From Rhodococcus coprophilus NBRC 100603 (GTDB lineage Bacteria; Actinomycetota; Actinomycetes; Mycobacteriales; Mycobacteriaceae): DNA of 64,000 nucleotides. The DNA is taken from the NCBI RefSeq assembly GCF_001895045.1, contig NZ_BDAM01000001.1, forward strand, positions 186,001 to 250,000. The letters run 5' to 3'. Within the stretch, counting starts at the first letter, position 1. The number at the start of each line of letters is the position of its first letter. Positions 10,907 to 19,297 of this stretch are shown here, piece after piece. The notes under the pieces are model-generated. The model was not told where the DNA came from and searched no databases. It saw only the letters and a list, made by a program, of their open reading frames with translations. A program made the translations under genes and the position numbers.

Positions 10907-11806
10907 GTGAGTGCACACGAGAATTCCGACGCCCCGGACCAGGACGTACCCGTCCTCCGCGATCCGGTGCTCGTTGCCGCGTTCGAGGGCTGGAACGACG
11001 CCGGCGACGCCGCCAGCGGAGCCGTCGAACACCTCGAACTCATCTGGGACGCCGAACCCTTCGCCGAACTGGACTCCGAGGATTACTACGACTACCAGGT
11101 CAACCGCCCTCAGGTCCGGCTCGTCGACGGTGTCAGCCGCGAACTGGACTGGCCCGCCACCCGCCTGTCCGTCTGCGCGCTGCCCGGCAGCGAGCGTGAC
11201 ATCGTGCTGCTGCGCGGCATCGAACCCAACATGCGCTGGCGCAGCTTTTGCGACGCCATCATCGAACTGATCGACGACATCGGCGTGCACACCGTCATCC
11301 TGCTCGGCGCGCTGCTCGCCGACACCCCGCACACCCGGCCCGTGCCGGTGACCGGCACCGCCTACAGCGCGGAAGCTGCCAAACGATTCAACCTGGAGAA
11401 GTCCCGCTACGAAGGACCCACCGGGATCACCGGCGTCCTCCAGGACGCCTGCGTGCGCGCCGGTATCCCCGCCGTGTCCTTCTGGGCCGCCGTCCCCCAC
11501 TACGTCTCGCACCCACCCAACCCCAAGGCCACCGTCGAACTGCTCCGCCGTCTCGAGGACATCCTCGACGTCGAAGTCCCCCTCGGTGAACTGCCCGTGC
11601 TCGCCGAGGAATGGGAACAGGCCGTCACCGAGATGACCGACGACGACGAAGACGTCGCCGATTACGTCCGCGGCCTCGAAGAGCGCGGCGACGCCGAAGC
11701 CGAATCCGACATCACCGACGACATCTCCAACATCGACGGCGACGCCATCGCCGCCGAATTCGAGCGGTACCTGCGCCGACGCGGTCCCGGCGGACTCGCC
11801 CAGTGA
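10907..11806 (+). CDS. PAC2-family protein (proteasome-assembly-chaperone-like)
   Basis: 299-residue protein of the PAC2 superfamily, named for a eukaryotic proteasome assembly chaperone and common next to proteasome-related genes in actinobacteria. Its role is not established. Visible family features are the early VLVAAFEGWNDAGDAA segment, the central IHxVILLGALLADTPHTRP-type strand-loop, and an acidic C-terminus rich in Asp/Glu (DDDEDVADYVRGLEER). The GTG at 10907 is chosen because the family starts here and a TANNNT box sits six bases upstream. Its stop overlaps the start of the MFS gene by four bases (GTGA), so the two are coupled. The M. tuberculosis counterpart is Rv2125, also next to metH. 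Confidence 0.88.
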   Translation: MSAHENSDAPDQDVPVLRDPVLVAAFEGWNDAGDAASGAVEHLELIWDAEPFAELDSEDYYDYQVNRPQVRLVDGVSRELDWPATRLSVCALPGSERDIVLLRGIEPNMRWRSFCDAIIELIDDIGVHTVILLGALLADTPHTRPVPVTGTAYSAEAAKRFNLEKSRYEGPTGITGVLQDACVRAGIPAVSFWAAVPHYVSHPPNPKATVELLRRLEDILDVEVPLGELPVLAEEWEQAVTEMTDDDEDVADYVRGLEERGDAEAESDITDDISNIDGDAIAAEFERYLRRRGPGGLAQ

Positions 11807-12975
11807 GCGCGCTGCGCGCGGCACTCCCGCGCGCGGCGCTCTACACCGGAGGTTTCCTCGGCCCGTTCGGCGGGAGCGTCGTCGTCTCGATGCTCCCCGA
11901 GATGGGTGAGGATCTCGGAGTCACGGCCGCCACCGCGGCCACCTCCGTGACCGCCTACCTGGGCGTCTTCGCCGCCGTCATGCTCTTTTCCGGCACCCTC
12001 GGAGCCCGTTGGGGGCAGGCCCGCACCGTGCGCTTCGCCTACCTCGCCTACGCCACTGTCTCCCTCGCTGCCGCGCTTGCACCCACCCTGACCGTGCTGC
12101 TCGGTGCCCGCATGCTGCAAGGCGCCGCCAATGCGTTCACCACACCACTGCTGCTCGCGGCCCTGGCGGCGCTGACCCCGAAGGACCGGCTCGGCCGCGC
12201 CCTCGGGCTCTTCGGCGCGCTGCAGGCCGCCGGACTGACCTTCGCGCCCCTCGTCGGCGGGATCGCCGCCGAAATCGACTGGCGATGGGCGTTCGTCGTC
12301 CTCGCCGCCGCCGCGCTCGCACTCGCCTGCGTCGGCCTGCCCGACACCCCCGAAAGCGACGCCGACTCGCCCGCCGGGCGCGCGCGGCTGCGTGACGCGC
12401 TGCGCCCCCGCATCGTCCGCATCGGCATCGTCGCGCTCCTCGGGTGGGGCGCCATCGGCGGCATCAACTTCCTGCTCGCCTTCCGCGCCGAGGACGTCTT
12501 CGATCTCGATCCCTCGCAGCGCGGCGCCCTGCTCACCCTCCTCGGGCTCGCCGGCATCCTCACCGCCCGCCGCGTCGGCATCCTCGTCGACCGGATCGGT
12601 GCGCGGCGCACCGTCCTGATCGGTGCGCTCAGCGGCGCGGCCCTCGTGGTGACCATCGGCACGGTGACGAACCTGGCGGTCGTCGCGGTCGCCTGGTTCC
12701 TGGCGGGGATCGCCTCGCAGTGCGTGCTCGTCGGCGTCAATGCCGCCGTCCTGGGCGACCCGGGGCCCAACCGCGGGGGTGCGGTGTCGGTAGTGCAGGC
12801 CTTCCGCTTCGGCGGGGGCGCCTTCGCTCCGCTCGCCCTCACCCCGGTGTACTCGGCGGATCCGACCGCGGCGTTCCTCGTCCCCGCGGCGCTGCTCGCC
12901 GTCGTCACCCCGCTCGCGATCCCCGCACCACCCCGACCTGACAGTCCCGGCAAGGACGGGGTGAGGTCTTCCTGA
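11803..12975 (+). CDS. MFS transporter
   Basis: 390-residue major facilitator superfamily protein with about 12 hydrophobic segments. The conserved loop between helices 2 and 3 reads GTLGARWGQARTVRFAYL, and helix 5 contains the antiporter-like stretch QAAGLTFAPLVGGIAAEIDWRWAF. It probably exports a small molecule by proton exchange; the substrate is unknown and it is not a NarK-type nitrate carrier despite lying before nirBD. The start GTG at 11803 overlaps the PAC2 stop (GTGA), so the upstream part of the open frame is not coding. Confidence 0.85.
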   Translation: MSALRAALPRAALYTGGFLGPFGGSVVVSMLPEMGEDLGVTAATAATSVTAYLGVFAAVMLFSGTLGARWGQARTVRFAYLAYATVSLAAALAPTLTVLLGARMLQGAANAFTTPLLLAALAALTPKDRLGRALGLFGALQAAGLTFAPLVGGIAAEIDWRWAFVVLAAAALALACVGLPDTPESDADSPAGRARLRDALRPRIVRIGIVALLGWGAIGGINFLLAFRAEDVFDLDPSQRGALLTLLGLAGILTARRVGILVDRIGARRTVLIGALSGAALVVTIGTVTNLAVVAVAWFLAGIASQCVLVGVNAAVLGDPGPNRGGAVSVVQAFRFGGGAFAPLALTPVYSADPTAAFLVPAALLAVVTPLAIPAPPRPDSPGKDGVRSS

Positions 12976-13031
12976 TCGGCATGTAACGCCCCGGCAGTCG
13001 CTCCGTCACCGGCACGGCCGACCCTCGACTC

Positions 13032-15542
13032 ATGACATCGATCCCGCTCCCACAGGAGACCCCGCGCCGGCGGCTGCTCGTCGTGGGGAACGGTATGGCA
13101 GGCGCTCGCACCGTCGAGGAGATCCTCGCGCGCGGTGGAGCGGACCTCTTCGACATCACCATGATCGGCGACGAACCGTACGGCAACTACAACCGGATCA
13201 TGCTCTCGCACGTGCTGTCCGGGGAAGCGACCGTCGACGACGACGATCTCGTGCTCAACCCCATGAGCTGGTACCGGGACCACGGCATCACCCTCTACGC
13301 GGGCGACCGCGCGGTCCGTCTCGACCGGTTCGCGAAGACCGTCACCTGCGAATCCGGCCGGGTGGTGGACTACGACCTGCTCGTCGTCGCCACCGGGTCG
13401 TCGACCTTCTTTCCCAACATGGACGGGCTGCGCGAGAAGGACGGCCGACTCGGGCGCGGCGTCTTCGGGTTCCGCACCCTCGCCGACACCAACGGCATGC
13501 TGCAGATGGCGGAATCGCGCGACGGCGTGTCCGCCGTGGTCGTCGGCGGGGGCCTGCTCGGTCTCGAAGCCGCATACGGACTGCGTACCCAAGGGCTGGA
13601 CGTGACGGTCGTGCACTCCCCCGGGCATCTGATGAACCAGCAGCTCGACGAACGCGGCGGCCGGGTCCTGCGCACCGAGATCGAAAAACTCGGCGTCACC
13701 GTCCACACGGGTACCCGCACGGTCGGCATCGAGCGCGACGATCACGGTGACGTGGCCGGCGTGAGGTTCGCCGACGGCACCGTCGTCCCTACCGACATGG
13801 TGGTCGTCGCGGCGGGTATCCGTCCCAACACCGAATTCGCGCGTACCGGTGGCCTTCTCGTCGAGCGGGGACTTGTCGTCGACGATCAGTTGCGCTGTGA
13901 GGACGAATCCAGCGTCTACGCCGTCGGGGAATGCGTGCAGCACCGGGGCGAGGTGTACGGGCTGGTCGCGCCGGTGTGGGAGCAGGCCGTCGTCCTCGCC
14001 CGGCATCTCACCGGCACCGACCCGGATGCCGCGTACGAGGGCTCGCGGACCACGACGAAACTCAAGGTCGCCGGCATCGATGTCGCCGCGATGGGCGTGA
14101 AGGGGCCGGAACGCGAAGACGACGAGTTCGTGCAGTTCTACGATCCGCGCAGCGGCGTGTACAAGGCCGTCGTCGTCCGCGACGGAAAACTGATCGGTGC
14201 CATGCTCCTCGGCGACATCGGCAAGGCGTCGATGCTCGGACAGGCCTTCGCCGGCGCGATCGAGCTCCCCGACGATCGCGCGGCACTGCTCTTCGACATC
14301 GGCGAGCCCCAAGGCGCCGACGTCGCAGCCGATCTCCCCGACAGCACCCAGGTGTGCAACTGCAACGGGGTCACCAAGGGCGACATCGTCGCGTGCGTCC
14401 ACGGCGGTGCGACCAGCCTCGCCGACGTCGCAGCCACCACCCGGGCGGGCAAAGGCTGCGGATCCTGCAAGGCGCTCGTCGGAGACATCGTCGCGTGCGC
14501 GGCCGGCGGTGCCCTCGCCGAAGATCCCGCCGCGAACTGGTATGTGCCGTGCATCCCCATGACCAAACCCGACCTGATCGCCGCGATCCGCGAGCACGAC
14601 CTGCGCGCGGTGTCACAGGTCTTCGCCGAACTCGCTCCCCACGGACGGGAGGACGCAACCGCGAAGATGCCGCTGGCGTCGCTGCTGCGTACCCTGTGGG
14701 GTCCCGACTGGGTCGACGAACGCGGCGCACTGTTCATCAACGACCGGGTGCACGCGAACATCCAGCGCGACGGCACGTTCTCCGTCGTTCCCCAGATGAA
14801 GGGCGGCGTCACCACGCCCGATCAACTGCGCCGCATCGCCGACGTCGCCGACAAGTATCGCGTTCCGATGGTGAAACTCACCGGCGGGCAGCGCATCGAT
14901 CTGCTCGGCATCAAGAAGGAGGATCTGCCGAAGGTCTGGGCCGATCTCGACATGCCGTCGGGGTTCGCCTACGGCAAGAGTTTCCGCACCGTGAAAACCT
15001 GCGTCGGCAGCGACTTCTGCCGGTTCGGGCTGGGCGATTCGACGAACCTGGGAATCGCACTCGAGGAACGCTTCCAGGGACTCGAGACACCGGCAAAACT
15101 CAAACTGGCCGTCGCGGGCTGTCCCCGTAACTGTTCCGAGGCGTTGTGCAAGGACCTCGGGGTGGTCGCCGTCGGCGACGGCCGCTGGGAGATCTACGTC
15201 GGGGGCGCTGCCGGTGCCCACATCCGCAAAGGTGACCTGCTCGCGACCGTGGAGTCCGCCGACGAGGTCGTCGCGGTCGCCGGACGGTTCATCCAGTACT
15301 ACCGCGAGACCGCCCAGTGGCTCGAACGCACCTACGCGTTCGTGCCGCGTATCGGGCTCGACCGACTCCAGGCCCTGCTGCTGCAAGACGAGGAGAACAT
15401 CGTGTCCGGACTCGACGAACGCCTCGAGGTCGCGGTCGCCGGCTACCGCGACCCGTGGCTCGACCGCTCGGAACCCAAGTCCCCCGCGCAGTTCGCGCCG
15501 TCTCTGCCGTTGCTGCCGCTGCCGCAGGTTCCCGTCCGATGA
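13032..15542 (+). CDS. nirB: NAD(P)H nitrite reductase large subunit NirB
   Basis: Cytoplasmic siroheme enzyme reducing nitrite to ammonium for nitrogen assimilation. The 836 residues carry an N-terminal FAD/NAD(P)H oxidoreductase (LLVVGNGMAGARTVEEI; second GGGLLGLEAAYG dinucleotide fold at about 175), a BFD-like [2Fe-2S] domain (VCNCNGVT at about 440 and KGCGSCKAL at about 475), and a C-terminal sulfite/nitrite reductase domain. The latter holds the siroheme-[4Fe-4S] cysteines in TCVGSDFCRFG (about 656) and AGCPRNCSEALC (about 695). The start at 13032 precedes the first nucleotide-binding fold by about 15 residues. nirD follows with a four-base ATGA overlap. Confidence 0.97.
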   Translation: MTSIPLPQETPRRRLLVVGNGMAGARTVEEILARGGADLFDITMIGDEPYGNYNRIMLSHVLSGEATVDDDDLVLNPMSWYRDHGITLYAGDRAVRLDRFAKTVTCESGRVVDYDLLVVATGSSTFFPNMDGLREKDGRLGRGVFGFRTLADTNGMLQMAESRDGVSAVVVGGGLLGLEAAYGLRTQGLDVTVVHSPGHLMNQQLDERGGRVLRTEIEKLGVTVHTGTRTVGIERDDHGDVAGVRFADGTVVPTDMVVVAAGIRPNTEFARTGGLLVERGLVVDDQLRCEDESSVYAVGECVQHRGEVYGLVAPVWEQAVVLARHLTGTDPDAAYEGSRTTTKLKVAGIDVAAMGVKGPEREDDEFVQFYDPRSGVYKAVVVRDGKLIGAMLLGDIGKASMLGQAFAGAIELPDDRAALLFDIGEPQGADVAADLPDSTQVCNCNGVTKGDIVACVHGGATSLADVAATTRAGKGCGSCKALVGDIVACAAGGALAEDPAANWYVPCIPMTKPDLIAAIREHDLRAVSQVFAELAPHGREDATAKMPLASLLRTLWGPDWVDERGALFINDRVHANIQRDGTFSVVPQMKGGVTTPDQLRRIADVADKYRVPMVKLTGGQRIDLLGIKKEDLPKVWADLDMPSGFAYGKSFRTVKTCVGSDFCRFGLGDSTNLGIALEERFQGLETPAKLKLAVAGCPRNCSEALCKDLGVVAVGDGRWEIYVGGAAGAHIRKGDLLATVESADEVVAVAGRFIQYYRETAQWLERTYAFVPRIGLDRLQALLLQDEENIVSGLDERLEVAVAGYRDPWLDRSEPKSPAQFAPSLPLLPLPQVPVR

Positions 15543-15880
15543 CCGCGGTGGAGGACAGCGCGGTCGTCGACCTCGGTGCGGTCTCGGACCTCACCCGCGG
15601 CGAAGGCCGTACGTACACGGTCGACGACCGGCAGATCGCCGTGTTCCTGCTGTCCGACGGATCGGTGCGCGCCACCGACGCGGTGTGCCCGCACAAGGGC
15701 GGTCCCCTGGCCGACGGGCAGATCGACGACACCGGCGTGGTGTGCCCGCTGCATCAGTACGTCTTCTCGTTCGATACCGGCACGTGCGCCACCAAGGGGA
15801 TCGGGTCGGTCCGCACATACCCTGTCCAGGTGAGCGAGGGGCGAATCCTGTTGTCACCGTGCGCGACGAGCTTCCGGTAA
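15539..15880 (+). CDS. nirD: Nitrite reductase small subunit NirD (Rieske)
   Basis: 113-residue Rieske-type [2Fe-2S] protein that partners NirB. Iron ligands are seen as CPHKGG (Cys50, His52) and CPLHQYVF (Cys69, His72). The start ATG at 15539 overlaps the nirB stop, a typical coupled pair. The C-terminal tail after GRILLSP (CATSFR) does not look like a normal NirD ending: here the sequence enters the remnant of an SRPBCC gene in another frame, so the natural 3' end may have been replaced by a deletion junction near 15855. The protein core is intact. Confidence 0.94.
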   Translation: MTAVEDSAVVDLGAVSDLTRGEGRTYTVDDRQIAVFLLSDGSVRATDAVCPHKGGPLADGQIDDTGVVCPLHQYVFSFDTGTCATKGIGSVRTYPVQVSEGRILLSPCATSFR

Positions 15881-16364
15881 CAACTCTGGCGATGCGCATG
15901 CCGCGTTCGGTCCGGGGCCGTTCGATCGACGAGGTGCCGGTCGGCGTGCGACTCGGCCGTGCACCGCTGCTTCTTTTCGGGGTACTGCCGGTCGATTCGA
16001 CGACCTCACCGTCGCAGCCGTCGACCCCGGTCGCCGGTTCCACGAAAAGTCCAGCATGGTGCTCCTGCGCCGATGGGAGCACGAACGTGAGCTACAACCG
16101 CTGCCGTCCGGCGGAACCCGGATCCACGATCGCCTCACCTTCCAGTTGCGCGCTCCCCTGTCGCGTGTGCCGATAGCCACCGCATTGGCGCACCGCGTGG
16201 TCGCGGGACTGTTCGCTCACCGACATCGCAGGCTTGCTCGCTATTTCGGCCGGTTCCCTCGGTTGTTTCGAAACACCGGTTTTGGACACAGGTTTCGGAA
16301 CATCTTGGTTTTCTCCAACCGACCTCCACGACGGTCCGTCCTGGACCGGTGCCGGTCGAGATGA
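15859..16364 (+). pseudogene. SRPBCC/polyketide-cyclase-like gene, 5'-truncated and frameshifted
   Basis: Two frames together give a typical actinobacterial SRPBCC (START-like ligand-binding) protein. The first frame reads RMPRSVRGRSIDEVPVGVRL...LLLFGVLPVD up to about 16000. Homology then continues in another frame as FDDLTVAAVDPGRRFHEKSS, MVLLRRWEHEREL and FAHRHRRLARYFG, ending near 16250. The junction GTCGATTCGACGAC looks as if one base was lost between GTCGA and TTCGACGAC. About 40-45 N-terminal residues are missing and the remnant begins inside the last codons of nirD. A sequencing error could explain the frameshift but not the missing start. Function in the family: binding of hydrophobic ligands. 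Confidence 0.6.
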
Positions 16365-16728
16365 CGCGGTAATTTGCGGGACCTCGCACGATTGTCGTGT
16401 TCGTCCCCGAGGAGAGACGCTCACCCGCAGGGCGGCCACCGCGCCGCCTGCGTGCCGACATCGGCGCGTTGCGTCCGAGGTGAGCGCGTACCGAGTACCC
16501 CACTCGAGCAGTGACATGGTCGACCAGCGTCGCTCGCGCACACACCCGTCCCAGACTTCGCATCGTGATCGGACCAGCAGCGAGCCGGATTTCGGTGTTC
16601 GGCGTTCCCGTCCGGGGCGTCTCGCATTGTGCATGCTCTTGTGATGATCGTGATGCGTGTGGGGGGCTGGATCTTGATGGCCGCTGTCGCTGTGTTCGTG
16701 AGAATCGTGGTCCGGGCCTCGGCGATGC
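16365..16728. other. Region between SRPBCC remnant and LysE gene, no convincing gene
   Basis: This 364-base stretch has no open frame with a convincing start, Shine-Dalgarno sequence or family motif. One minus-strand frame starting within the lysE-like gene encodes a His-rich run over about 16632-16712 (HDSHEHSDSGH, then HTHHDHHKSMH), like the metal-binding tails of nickel/cobalt or zinc transporters. It has no own ribosome site and reads on into low-complexity sequence, so it is treated as a chance frame or a decayed tail. Confidence 0.4.
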
Positions 16729-17367
16729 CTATGCAAGTGCGGCCGCGCCATTGATCAAGACCACGGCGCCCAGGCCGACGATGAGTAACGAAGCGATGAC
16801 ACCGATGGCGCGGACAGCATTCGGGCTCACCGACGCACCGACGTACGAACCGACCCCGGCGAGAAGGAGCTGCCAGGCGAGCGAGGAGGCACCGACCGTC
16901 GCGGCGAAGACGACTGGCCCGACCCATGAGCCACCGGCGGTGGTCACTGCGCCGGAAAGGGCGACGAAGTAGACCAGAGTGATCGGGTTGACGGCGGTGA
17001 GTCCGGCAAACCGGCCGAACGCTATGCGCGCCGTGACTCGCTCCACGTCACCAGCCCTACGTGCACTCTGTTCGTGACCCTGACGCAGTTGCACTATGCC
17101 GATGGCGATGATCACCACTCCCGAGGCAAGCACGAACGTTCCGCGGTGACCATCGATTACTCGAGCGAAGGTCGCGCCGGTCAGCGTCGCGATGACGCAA
17201 TAGATCAGGTCTACCGTTGCTGTTCCGGCGGCGGCAGCGGCCGCCACTCGGAAGCCGTGCAGTAGCCCCTCGCGCAACAGCAGCGCCGCGATTGCACCCA
17301 GTGGCATCGCCACGCCAAGTCCGGCAGCGACCCCTGCCGCGACCGGGGTCCAGATCTCATCCAGCAT
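16729..17367 (-). CDS. LysE-family amino-acid/metabolite exporter
   Basis: 212-residue membrane protein with six hydrophobic segments, in the LysE/RhtB translocator fold. The first helix contains VAAGVAAGLGVAMPLGAIAALLL, and the conserved helix-3/4 loop reads FGRFAGLTAVNPITLVYFVAL. It probably exports amino acids or related compounds. The ATG at 17365-17367 (MLDEIW) is preferred over an in-frame start 15 codons upstream because it begins just before helix 1 and leaves room for a promoter. The gene is divergent from an Lrp/AsnC regulator gene with a 68-base gap, the classic LysE-regulator arrangement, so the regulator probably controls it in response to the transported amino acid. Confidence 0.83.
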   Translation of the reverse strand: MLDEIWTPVAAGVAAGLGVAMPLGAIAALLLREGLLHGFRVAAAAAAGTATVDLIYCVIATLTGATFARVIDGHRGTFVLASGVVIIAIGIVQLRQGHEQSARRAGDVERVTARIAFGRFAGLTAVNPITLVYFVALSGAVTTAGGSWVGPVVFAATVGASSLAWQLLLAGVGSYVGASVSPNAVRAIGVIASLLIVGLGAVVLINGAAALA

Positions 17368-17423
17368 TGGCCCAGTGTGTGGATCGTTTTCGGACGCCAC
17401 CGACAGATTCACTGCAATCGAGC

Positions 17424-17429
17424 TAATCT
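17424..17429 (+). promoter_or_regulatory. -10 box TAATCT for a leaderless lrp-like transcript
   Basis: TAATCT is followed by six bases and then the ATG of the Lrp/AsnC gene. No Shine-Dalgarno sequence is present, which supports a leaderless message. Confidence 0.5.
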
Positions 17430-17435
17430 GCGCGC

Positions 17436-17861
17436 ATGGATCAGATAGACGAACAGATTTTCGGAGAACTCCGCGAAAATGCCCGTCGTTCGTTCAGCGA
17501 GCTGGGGCGTTTGGTCGGACTGAGTACAAGCGCGACGGCAGCTCGGGTGCGGAGGATGGAAACCGAAGGGGTCATCCTCGGCTACACCGTTCTCGCCGGC
17601 CAAGACGCCCCCGGTCCTCGCGGCGGCCTCGAGGTCTTCATCGACGTCCGCCTCGACACCGAGACCGACTACGACACGTTCACCGCGCGAATCGAGACAG
17701 TCCACCAGGTCGTTGAGGCAATCCATATGACAGGGCCTTATGACTATCTTCTGCGCGCATATGTCCCCGACACTCGTGCGCTGGACCTGTTGCTACGCCG
17801 ACTGAAATCGGAGTGCGGTGCGGCGCAGACACAGACTCGGGTGGCACTGCGCGCCCTTTGA
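17436..17861 (+). CDS. Lrp/AsnC-family transcriptional regulator
   Basis: 141-residue DNA-binding regulator that senses amino acids. An N-terminal winged helix-turn-helix (about 2-55: DEQIFGELRENARRSFSELGRLVGLSTSATAARVRRMETEGVI, split over helices 1-3) is followed by the RAM effector-binding domain (about 65-141, with HMTGPYDYLLRAYVPD). It is divergent from the LysE-type exporter gene, which it very likely regulates. The ATG at 17436 follows a TANNNT box by six bases. Confidence 0.92.
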   Translation: MDQIDEQIFGELRENARRSFSELGRLVGLSTSATAARVRRMETEGVILGYTVLAGQDAPGPRGGLEVFIDVRLDTETDYDTFTARIETVHQVVEAIHMTGPYDYLLRAYVPDTRALDLLLRRLKSECGAAQTQTRVALRAL

Positions 17862-18097
17862 TCGTTCCTGCCAAGAACAGAGGTCACCTACACTCTCGAC
17901 TACGAAGAGCCCCGGAATCACTCCCCCGCATGCTGCGATGCACTGCTCGATCGTCGAGACCGGCTGGGAGCCGGCTCGATCAGCTGTCGGCCGGCGTTCG
18001 TTCGGTTACCTCGGTGGCTCGCCACCTGGCCGCGCCCGCCATCTGGGAACTGCACGATGTGAGATCCATTGAACGGGCAATGACGATTGTTCTGTTA

Positions 18098-19171
18098 TTA
18101 CTGAATTCCGTCCGGTCCAGAATACTGTCCAGGGCTTCGTCTACTGCTGCCTCTTCCTGCCCCGCGCGCTCCCCTGGCTCGCCGGCCCGGAGTCGTTCCC
18201 GTCCATCTGGTGAAAGCTACCGTGAAGCTCGATGCATCGGAATAGCCCAAGCGGTGCGCTACCCGCTCGACCGAGAGGCCCGCATCGAGAAGCTCTTCGG
18301 CCACCGCGCTGTACGTCTCCGCCACCACCTCTCGGTACGACGTTCCTTCCTCGCCGAGTCTCCGCCGCAGCGTCCGCACACTCAGCCCCAACTCCCCCGC
18401 CACGCGCTCTTGCGACGCCCCCGACGACGCGGCACGAAGCAGGATCTCACGGACCCGGAATGCGGTCCCACTGCGGAACCGGCGCCGCTGAAGAAGTTCC
18501 GCGCATTCTTCGAGCAGCAACGCCGACGCAGCCGCGCTGGCAGTCGGCATCGGACGTTCCACAGCCGCCGCGTCCACCACGACCGTGTGCGGCCCGGACA
18601 CGGACACCACCTCGTAACCGTGTTCGCGCACCATCGGTGCGATGCGGCCGAACAGCGACTCGTCGACTTCGATCCGGCGCACCTCGACCGGGCTGCCCCA
18701 CAGGGCCGTCCAGTGCGCCAGGATTCCGGACAGGTCCCGCTCGAGCAGGAATCCCCGCACGTCGAGCGGAACGTCACGGTCGTCGAGCGAGAACCGCACC
18801 TCGTCGTCTGCGTAGGCCAACGTCGCGCGGGAGAACGCGTACGACAGGTCGAAGTAGCGCGTACCCACCTCGATTCCCTCCCGCACCGTCGCGCAGCTCA
18901 TCAGGGCGTATCCGTAGATCCCGTGTACCGCCGCCTGATAGGAAGCGCCGAGAGCGAAACCGCAGCCCGGCGCGTCGTTCAGCGCTTCCACGAGATTGCG
19001 GATCAGGACCAGTTCCTGCTCGTCGGTGATCTCGCTTCTGGGGTCGGAGAGTTCCTCTGCTGGCACTCCGGTGCCGCGCAGGACCGACTCGGTCTCGAGA
19101 CCGCATTCGCGGGCGAAGTCCACCAGTAGCCGCGCACTGGTTGCGGCCCGGCGAGGGACCAAGATCGTCAC
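18098..19171 (-). CDS. AraC-family regulator with arabinose-binding-like N-domain (VirS type)
   Basis: 357-residue regulator. The N-terminal half (about 10-200, LLVDFARECGLETESVLRGTGV...) is the AraC_binding-like domain found in OruR/VirS-type regulators. The C-terminal half carries two helix-turn-helices (AGELGLSVRTLRRRLGEEG and VERVAHRLGYSDASSFTVAF, about 262-330). The GTG at 19169-19171 is chosen because the in-frame start 19 codons upstream would lie across a perfect 18-bp palindrome that looks like an operator. It is divergent from the SDR gene. The pair recalls virS and the mymA operon of M. tuberculosis, whose SDR (Rv3085) is similar. The C-terminal tail is Arg/Gly-rich. Confidence 0.87.
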   Translation of the reverse strand: MTILVPRRAATSARLLVDFARECGLETESVLRGTGVPAEELSDPRSEITDEQELVLIRNLVEALNDAPGCGFALGASYQAAVHGIYGYALMSCATVREGIEVGTRYFDLSYAFSRATLAYADDEVRFSLDDRDVPLDVRGFLLERDLSGILAHWTALWGSPVEVRRIEVDESLFGRIAPMVREHGYEVVSVSGPHTVVVDAAAVERPMPTASAAASALLLEECAELLQRRRFRSGTAFRVREILLRAASSGASQERVAGELGLSVRTLRRRLGEEGTSYREVVAETYSAVAEELLDAGLSVERVAHRLGYSDASSFTVAFTRWTGTTPGRRARGARGAGRGSSRRSPGQYSGPDGIQ

Positions 19172-19182
19172 GGGTGCCAATC

Positions 19183-19200
19183 TTCGGCCACGTGGCCGAA
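19183..19200. promoter_or_regulatory. Perfect 18-bp palindrome TTCGGCCACGTGGCCGAA
   Basis: An exact 9+9 inverted repeat in the 126-base gap between the AraC-type regulator gene (starts 19171, minus) and the SDR gene (starts 19298, plus). It is a good candidate operator. AraC-type proteins usually prefer direct repeats, so the binder could also be another dimeric regulator. Confidence 0.5.
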
Positions 19201-19297
19201 ATTCACAAGAAACAGCCGGTTTGGGCATGGTTCACCGGCACCGAGCTTTCTAGCGTGAGCACAACGCATCAATCCGCTCGAGAGCAAGGATGGCAAC

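Noticed and set aside
12976-13031. Possible GlnR box before nirB (GTAAC followed by TCACC)
   Set aside because: Only isolated half-site-like words; spacing and second half-site do not fit a GlnR site.
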